Source: Candidatus Poribacteria bacterium
Lineage (GTDB): Bacteria; Poribacteria; WGA-4E; WGA-3G
Assembly (NCBI GenBank): GCA_028818995.1
Contig: JAPPMR010000462.1
Location: 1 to 10,357, forward strand
Direction of reading: 5' to 3'
Length of the DNA stretch: 10,357 bases
The notes beneath the pieces are model-generated. The model was given only the letters and a program-made list of their open reading frames with translations. It was not told the DNA's origin and ran no database searches. Positions 7,301-10,357 of this stretch are shown here, piece after piece (position 1 is the first letter of the stretch; each line of letters opens with the position of its first letter). A program made the position numbers and the translations under genes.

Positions 7301-8194
7301 TCGCCGAAGGTCTTTACCATCCCACCAACGTAATTGTTTGCTATCGTTAAACCATATTCTTCCGCGTCTATCAATCTTCACAGATACTTTTTTATTTTTC
7401 AAATTACTAAGTGTCTGATCAGATTTTAATATATCTTCAAATTGTGTGCCGTTATAACGCAGGAGGAGCGATTCCCCACCAAACCAGATATTGTCATCTG
7501 TGTCTTGGACAATCACCTGAACTGCCCGATCTATTGGTAGTTTCGGCAGGTTATCCAAGCGTTGTAGGCCTGCAGTTTGCCAAACATTTACATCACCTTG
7601 GAAACGCATAATCAGTGCGCCTTGGGCATCGTTTCCTCCGACCCAAATTGTACCGTCTCGACTTTGGAAAATCACATTTACCTTCGCTACAGAAGCACCA
7701 GCGATGTTGAGTGAGTAAGGTTGCAGAGAGGCTTGGCTATTTATTGCTGTATATCGCGTTACAGTATTATTTCCACCTACCCAAATATCTCCATCATTAT
7801 CAACCGCGAGACAAGTGCCATCACCCATTTTTTCATATTCAAAGGTCGTGCCGTTATACCTACTGATAACGCCTGTTCCTTCTGCGGGGTGTTTGCTTAG
7901 AAACCAGATATGTCCCCACTTATCTTCAACAATATTCTCTGTTCTGCCATGGAAAGCCTCAGAATCGCCAGTATTACGAACAAAGGTGTTACCGTCAAAA
8001 TGGCTGACACCTCCCCTGTCAGAACCGAACCAAAGTACACCTCGGCTATCCTGAAATATGACCGGGACGATAGGGCCCACGAGACCGTCAGCGACGGTGT
8101 AGGTTCTCATCTGTTCAAAAGATGCAGCGTGTTCAGCAATTCCAAAGCAGAAACTTACTATTAAAATGGAAACTATTTTTCTTAAAAGGTTCAC
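4313..8194 (-). CDS. Membrane sensor phosphatase: two-component-regulator propellers, Y_Y_Y domain, SpoIIE/PP2C domain
   Basis: A 1293-residue signalling protein. Residues 1-24 are a signal peptide or anchor. Residues 27 to about 855 carry roughly 16 propeller-blade motifs of the W-[FVL]-[GA]-x type (WFGSDRGG at 55, WVGG at 138 and 184, WFGHDNG at 388, WLATSQG at 754, WFATWGGG at 796, WFGTEGG at 838), enough for two seven-bladed propellers plus degenerate blades. A Y_Y_Y-like domain follows (about 890-998). One membrane helix (about 1008-1027) leads to a charged coiled-coil (1030-1062). A PP2C/SpoIIE serine phosphatase domain ends the protein (about 1072-1290) with its metal-binding motifs intact: GGDFFDY (1088), VADAAGKG (1106), HTDGLIEA (1224) and DDLTLVVV (1279). 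Known relatives dephosphorylate anti-anti-sigma proteins; the ligand and partner are not encoded here. GTG at 8194 follows AGGTGG by 6 nt, and the gene starts 17 nt after the aminotransferase stop, so the two are probably co-transcribed. Confidence 0.88.
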   Translation of the reverse strand: MNLLRKIVSILIVSFCFGIAEHAASFEQMRTYTVADGLVGPIVPVIFQDSRGVLWFGSDRGGVSHFDGNTFVRNTGDSEAFHGRTENIVEDKWGHIWFLSKHPAEGTGVISRYNGTTFEYEKMGDGTCLAVDNDGDIWVGGNNTVTRYTAINSQASLQPYSLNIAGASVAKVNVIFQSRDGTIWVGGNDAQGALIMRFQGDVNVWQTAGLQRLDNLPKLPIDRAVQVIVQDTDDNIWFGGESLLLRYNGTQFEDILKSDQTLSNLKNKKVSVKIDRRGRIWFNDSKQLRWWDGKDLRRLRNLTQGANQDFLYGAFEIEDAWDKLWFATETGAHLYEDKYFEGEATSIFKLESAFTNSPESVHKVYGVDDELGSDNIQTIFEAMDGKIWFGHDNGVTVYEPQPAIVNHTTRAILGSNSIRAMYSDSAGMLWLSIPGGVARYDVKTDTLHQTPLTNFAGQIGSLKIEISFDDRELNRRPEIIKIFETDGDIWFLDKPIQHQDGFSLFRIFRYRNGEFEKLSLYISTEVGPGGEKIYNDSILMSSEVEPWIVLGGWLFLPRSDGLYRFLPNGESKILPFNRANFNKTDSFESLPSPTDAVSALHTDSQDRLWCYFETGEVRRFTNLRSRTNQPRIEVLPFKSVIPVLDITEAKDVKWFYNTVSGQLMYWENPTLGNTLTELPGAASGAPLLSVQTSTVSTEPQNDDSAETAQKSSELFTFVFKDSIKTYQGTELKHDVPVELDEIRAALTATNGNLWLATSQGAIRYNGDEVTTYTTAEKKFLVDDLRDVHEDHWGNLWFATWGGGVVRYDGDTFQSITTKDGLIHNNVSSIHASNEEELWFGTEGGATQYRASLGALPFCRIISVDAGKSFTEPFMAESGKRTFTEIDELLPAGLKNLTIHFQGISPLRDDVEYKYRLLGIDNRGAWQTFSSGIKQLNINPSKGVSSSHAYTPEEVGTSKSLPQIRYEGLKSGSYTFLIKAFREGWPYTQRPAVLNFTIDQPVWTEWRNYLPSLILLAAAGSLLFRLIVNRRQTAQLRLEMREKEEAEMQRIRAELDEAQNIQMALLPPESPQTQDFDIAGMSIPATQVGGDFFDYLTVANGQTAIAVADAAGKGIRGAMNAVLTNGMLHEVARFKSDADVILSDLNAGLAPRMYGPSFIALNLAVLNEAEKRVDYANGGQPYPILKRGSEIIEIENSDLPLGSMKRVQYESITFDLNEGDVLIFHTDGLIEALNSDHDMYGTDRFKELMAQIPEECSAEEVIQRITEDVQDFVQEAEQYDDLTLVVVKRISASN

Positions 8195-8211
8195 AACAAA
8201 CCACCTAACAA

Positions 8212-9390
8212 TTATTTAGTGGAAAAATCTCTAATTCGAGTAATAGCTTCTTCAATTATGTCATTAGGATATGTAAGCGAAATTCGGAAATAACCCTCGC
8301 TCCATTGTCCATATCCGAGTCCTGGTGTAATAACAACACCCGCTTCTTCAAGAAGTGCTGTCGCAAATGCCCGACTTGAACCGTCAAAACGTTCTGGCAC
8401 TGGTGCCCAAACATACATTGTGGCTTTCGGTTTTTCAAGTGCCCATCCGCTTTGTGTAAGCGCATCAACTACCATATCCCTACGTTTTTGGTAAATCTCG
8501 TTCAGTTTAGGTGTAATTTCATCAGCAATTGAAAGTGCTTTTGCTCCAGAGAATTGTAAAGCACGTAGCGACCCGTTGTCAATATTATCTTTAACTTTTT
8601 TTACTGCTTCAACAGCAGTTGGATTTCCTACTACAAATCCCAATCGCCATCCGGTCATATTAAATGCTTTGCTTAAGGAAAAGAATTCAACTGCAACTTC
8701 CTCAGCGCCATCTACCTGTAGAATACTGGGAGACCGATAACCGTCGTAAGTATTTTCACTATAAGCGTTGTCGTGTGCGATGAGAATATTGTTTTGACGT
8801 CCAAATTCAACGGCACGTTTAAAAAAGTCGAAATCGGCAGTTGCTGTGGTAGGGTTGTTCGGATAGTTAATCCAAAGCACTTTAGCAAGACGTTTCACTT
8901 CGTCTGGGATCGCGTCAAAGTCAACATAGAAATCGTTTTCTCGTAAAAGTGGGGCATAGTATGTGGTCGCGCTGGCAAACACGTGTCCAATGTTGTAAGT
9001 AGGATAACCAGGACTTGCAGCAATACCGATATCACCAGGATTCAGTATGCCTAACGCCAATTTGACAATCGCATCTTTGCTGCCAAGCGTTGTTACGATC
9101 TGATCTTCAGATAAGGGAACGCCATAGCGATGTTGATAAAATTCGCGGACTGCCTCAGGAAATTCGGCAACAGGACTATCGCAACCGTAACGGTGTCTAT
9201 CTGGGTCTGACTGGTTTTGAATTGCGTCACACAAAGTTTCCACCACTGGATCAGGTGTTGGAAAATCAGGGTCACCAATGCCAAGGCTTATGACATCAAC
9301 GCCACGTTCTTTGGCGGCTGCCATTTTTTGACGTAAATCCACGAAAAGATATGGTGGAAGTTTCTGTAACCTTTCTGATAATGTTATCAA
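8212..9390 (-). CDS. dapL: LL-diaminopimelate aminotransferase-like class I aminotransferase
   Basis: A 392-residue PLP-dependent fold-type I aminotransferase of normal length for DapL-like enzymes. The PLP Schiff-base lysine is K241 in SLSKAFNMTGWRLGF. YPNNPT (176-181) and HDNAYSE (206-212, with the PLP-nitrogen Asp D207 and Y210) form the cofactor pocket. R369 in YFRIS is the likely carboxylate-binding Arg. The N-terminal LPPYLFVDLRQKMAAAKERG..VISLGIGDPDFPTP is typical of the DapL/aspartate-aminotransferase branch. DapL makes LL-diaminopimelate from tetrahydrodipicolinate in one step for lysine and peptidoglycan; an Asp- or Ala-type substrate cannot be excluded from sequence. The start is TTG at 9390, with AGGAG (9402-9406) 11 nt upstream; ATT codons just before it are alternatives. 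A TATAAT on the minus strand (9428-9423) could be the -10, but I see no good -35. Positions 8765-8819 recur exactly at the window end. Confidence 0.85.
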   Translation of the reverse strand: MITLSERLQKLPPYLFVDLRQKMAAAKERGVDVISLGIGDPDFPTPDPVVETLCDAIQNQSDPDRHRYGCDSPVAEFPEAVREFYQHRYGVPLSEDQIVTTLGSKDAIVKLALGILNPGDIGIAASPGYPTYNIGHVFASATTYYAPLLRENDFYVDFDAIPDEVKRLAKVLWINYPNNPTTATADFDFFKRAVEFGRQNNILIAHDNAYSENTYDGYRSPSILQVDGAEEVAVEFFSLSKAFNMTGWRLGFVVGNPTAVEAVKKVKDNIDNGSLRALQFSGAKALSIADEITPKLNEIYQKRRDMVVDALTQSGWALEKPKATMYVWAPVPERFDGSSRAFATALLEEAGVVITPGLGYGQWSEGYFRISLTYPNDIIEEAITRIRDFSTK

Positions 9391-9441
9391 AATAATTTTT
9401 TCTCCTATATGTTTTGAAAGTTATTATAAAATATTAGTTTA

Positions 9442-9496
9442 GTTGAGAACGGAGTTCCCTTCTACCGTAGAAGTAATCTCCGTCCCACGACCTACA
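9442..9496. repeat. Second pair of the GTAGGAG...CTCCG palindromic repeat unit, facing outward
   Basis: On the minus strand 9465-9442 reads GTAGAAGGGAACTCCG followed by TTCTCAAC, a close copy of the unit at 965-992. On the plus strand 9467-9491 reads GTAGAAGTAATCTCCG followed by TCCCACGAC, a more diverged copy. The two sit back to back around a single base, giving a 19-nt imperfect palindrome (15 of 19 matching, 9447-9465 with 9467-9485). It lies just upstream of the aminotransferase. The orientation is opposite to the inward-facing pair at 927-992. Confidence 0.6.
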
Positions 9497-9531
9497 ATAC
9501 AAAAAAGGTGCTTTTGTCATTATAATAATCC

Positions 9532-10302
9532 TTAATTTCCGAATGCGTTTGCAACAATAACCAAGTCCTGTATATTCACAACGCCATCACCATTGAGATC
9601 AGGCTCCGCTTCACCTAAAGCGTTCGCTACTATTACTAAGTCCTGGATATTCACAACACCATCGCCATTCACATCCGCAGTCACCTCAGTTTTCAGATAC
9701 ATTTCACCATCTAAATCGGGGACTGTGTGCTTGAAACTGGTGATACCGCTTGCAACGCCGGTCGTCTGTATCGGGAGGCTAATTTCTTCTGCTTGTCCGC
9801 TTCGGTTGTAGACTGCCCAACCGTTGGTGAATTCTCGGATAAACAGACCTTCTCGGTTTCCGTAGAGCTGTCCTTTGGTTTCATTGCCGCCGACAGGACG
9901 ACCGAGATTGGCATCCCAGAAGTCATACCAGATGTGTTCGTGGTCAGGTCCTCCGTGAAATCGCTTACCTGTATTGTAAAGCACGTAACCATCAGAGTGT
10001 GTTAATCCCATTGTAGTGAACATCCTCATCCAACGTTGGTTCTCAGGACTGTCAGGCGGTTCTGTTCCGATACCCTCACCTTCCAAACAATTGATCTGGG
10101 GGGAGCGTAGGTTTAACTCATTCCAGAGTAGTATATCTTCGATTTTAATGAGTTCGTGATAAGCATATCCTTCTGGATGATCTCTACCAAGCTCCATAAA
10201 ACTTCCGTCAATATATTCGGAATAGGCTGTTGGTTTCGATCTACCAGCATTAACAAGTATCAGAAAGTCCTTCCGAACCCGGTTTCGCGCCTCACGCAAT
10301 AT
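9532..10302 (-). CDS. Secreted glycoside-hydrolase-like protein (GHL15-like) with C-terminal dockerin-type repeats, 5' end missing
   Basis: The C-terminal 255 or so residues of a larger protein. The part up to about residue 180 resembles the end of a hypothetical glycosyl-hydrolase TIM-barrel family (GHL15-like): DFLILVNAGRSKPTAYSEY, GYAYHELIKIEDILLWNELN, LNCLEGEG-like INCLEGEG, and the strand-rich GLFIREFTNGWAVYNRSG that closes such barrels. Residues 209-254 are two dockerin-like calcium repeats. Such tails usually mark exported, cell-surface or matrix-bound proteins; the signal peptide would be in the missing N-terminus. The reading frame is open through a TTG at 10299, but this is not a credible start: it lies in mid-domain, and from 10303 onward the sequence is a copy of the aminotransferase gene in another frame. 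The gene is therefore broken at that junction. The assignment to GHL15 is from memory of the motifs, moderate confidence. Confidence 0.65.
   Translation of the reverse strand: MLREARNRVRKDFLILVNAGRSKPTAYSEYIDGSFMELGRDHPEGYAYHELIKIEDILLWNELNLRSPQINCLEGEGIGTEPPDSPENQRWMRMFTTMGLTHSDGYVLYNTGKRFHGGPDHEHIWYDFWDANLGRPVGGNETKGQLYGNREGLFIREFTNGWAVYNRSGQAEEISLPIQTTGVASGITSFKHTVPDLDGEMYLKTEVTADVNGDGVVNIQDLVIVANALGEAEPDLNGDGVVNIQDLVIVANAFGN
9538..9675 (-). repeat. Two tandem dockerin-type EF-hand repeats
   Basis: The protein carries DVNGDGVVNIQDLVIVANAL and then DLNGDGVVNIQDLVIVANAF, 25 residues apart. Each has the D-x-N-x-D-G calcium loop followed by a short helix, as in dockerin type I halves. The DNA copies are nearly identical too, suggesting recent duplication or gene conversion. 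No cohesin is visible in the window. Confidence 0.8.
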
Positions 10303-10357
10303 GCGTTGTCGTGTGCGATGAGAATATTGTTTTGACGTCCAAATTCAACGGCACGTT
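10303..10357. repeat. Terminal 55-bp exact copy of aminotransferase positions 8765-8819
   Basis: Bases 10303-10357 match 8765-8819 at all 55 positions in the same orientation. The base before the match differs (T versus A), and the window stops at its other end. A length of exactly 55 equals a common de Bruijn assembly k-mer, so this is most simply a contig end at a graph junction, or an amplification chimera. A real partial duplication is less likely. Confidence 0.85.

Noticed and set aside
9495..9517. Possible terminator after the glycoside-hydrolase-like gene (ACAAAAG...CTTTTTTGT on minus)
   Set aside because: The stem is almost only A-T with a 2-nt bulge and the T-run is part of the stem, so it is too weak to call.
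9727..10005. Plus-strand 92-codon frame opposite the glycoside-hydrolase-like gene
   Set aside because: Antisense to a better-supported coding frame with dockerin repeats; no start context.
10297..10299. TTG as the real start of the glycoside-hydrolase-like gene
   Set aside because: It falls in mid-domain, and the sequence directly upstream is a misplaced copy of the aminotransferase gene; the gene is 5'-truncated.

Overview
The window is an AT-rich bacterial stretch with five protein-coding genes, two of them cut by the window edges, and three intergenic regions full of palindromic repeats. A dockerin-like calcium-repeat tail on a glycoside-hydrolase-like protein, a giant propeller/SpoIIE phosphatase, a DapL-type aminotransferase and the covarying GTAGGAG...CTCCG...CGAC repeats together suggest a Candidatus Poribacteria-like (sponge- or sediment-associated) genome. 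That assignment is inferred from gene style, not from a phylogenetic marker. GTG and TTG starts are common: the methyltransferase and phosphatase use GTG, and the aminotransferase appears to use TTG.

Layout. 1-718 (minus) is the N-terminal 239 codons of an NPPF-type DNA methyltransferase, with a well-formed sigma70-like promoter and a perfect 10-bp inverted repeat over its transcription and translation start. 719-1201 is noncoding and holds that promoter, a 203-bp MITE-like near-palindrome (869-1071) and a near-consensus promoter for the next gene. 1202-4025 (plus) is a probable two-gene operon: a GNAT acetyltransferase, apparently made from a leaderless mRNA, and a 639-residue fusion of a galactokinase-like GHMP kinase with a GalU-like nucleotidyltransferase. 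4026-4312 lies between convergent genes and carries a structured repeat cluster with a terminator-like hairpin.

4313-9390 (minus) is a tight two-gene unit: a DapL-like aminotransferase followed after 17 nt by a 1293-residue sensor phosphatase (signal peptide, extracytoplasmic propellers, Y_Y_Y domain, membrane helix, cytoplasmic SpoIIE/PP2C domain). 9532-10302 (minus) is the C-terminal part of a glycoside-hydrolase-like protein ending in two dockerin-type repeats. The last 55 bases copy an internal piece of the aminotransferase gene exactly, which looks like an assembly or amplification junction rather than biology.

How the genes may work together. The kinase-nucleotidyltransferase could take a free sugar to an NDP-sugar in one polypeptide (sugar to sugar-1-phosphate to NDP-sugar), a salvage route. 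The GNAT in front may modify a related metabolite, but nothing in the sequence fixes its substrate. The phosphatase probably senses an external ligand and dephosphorylates a cytoplasmic anti-anti-sigma partner that is not encoded here.
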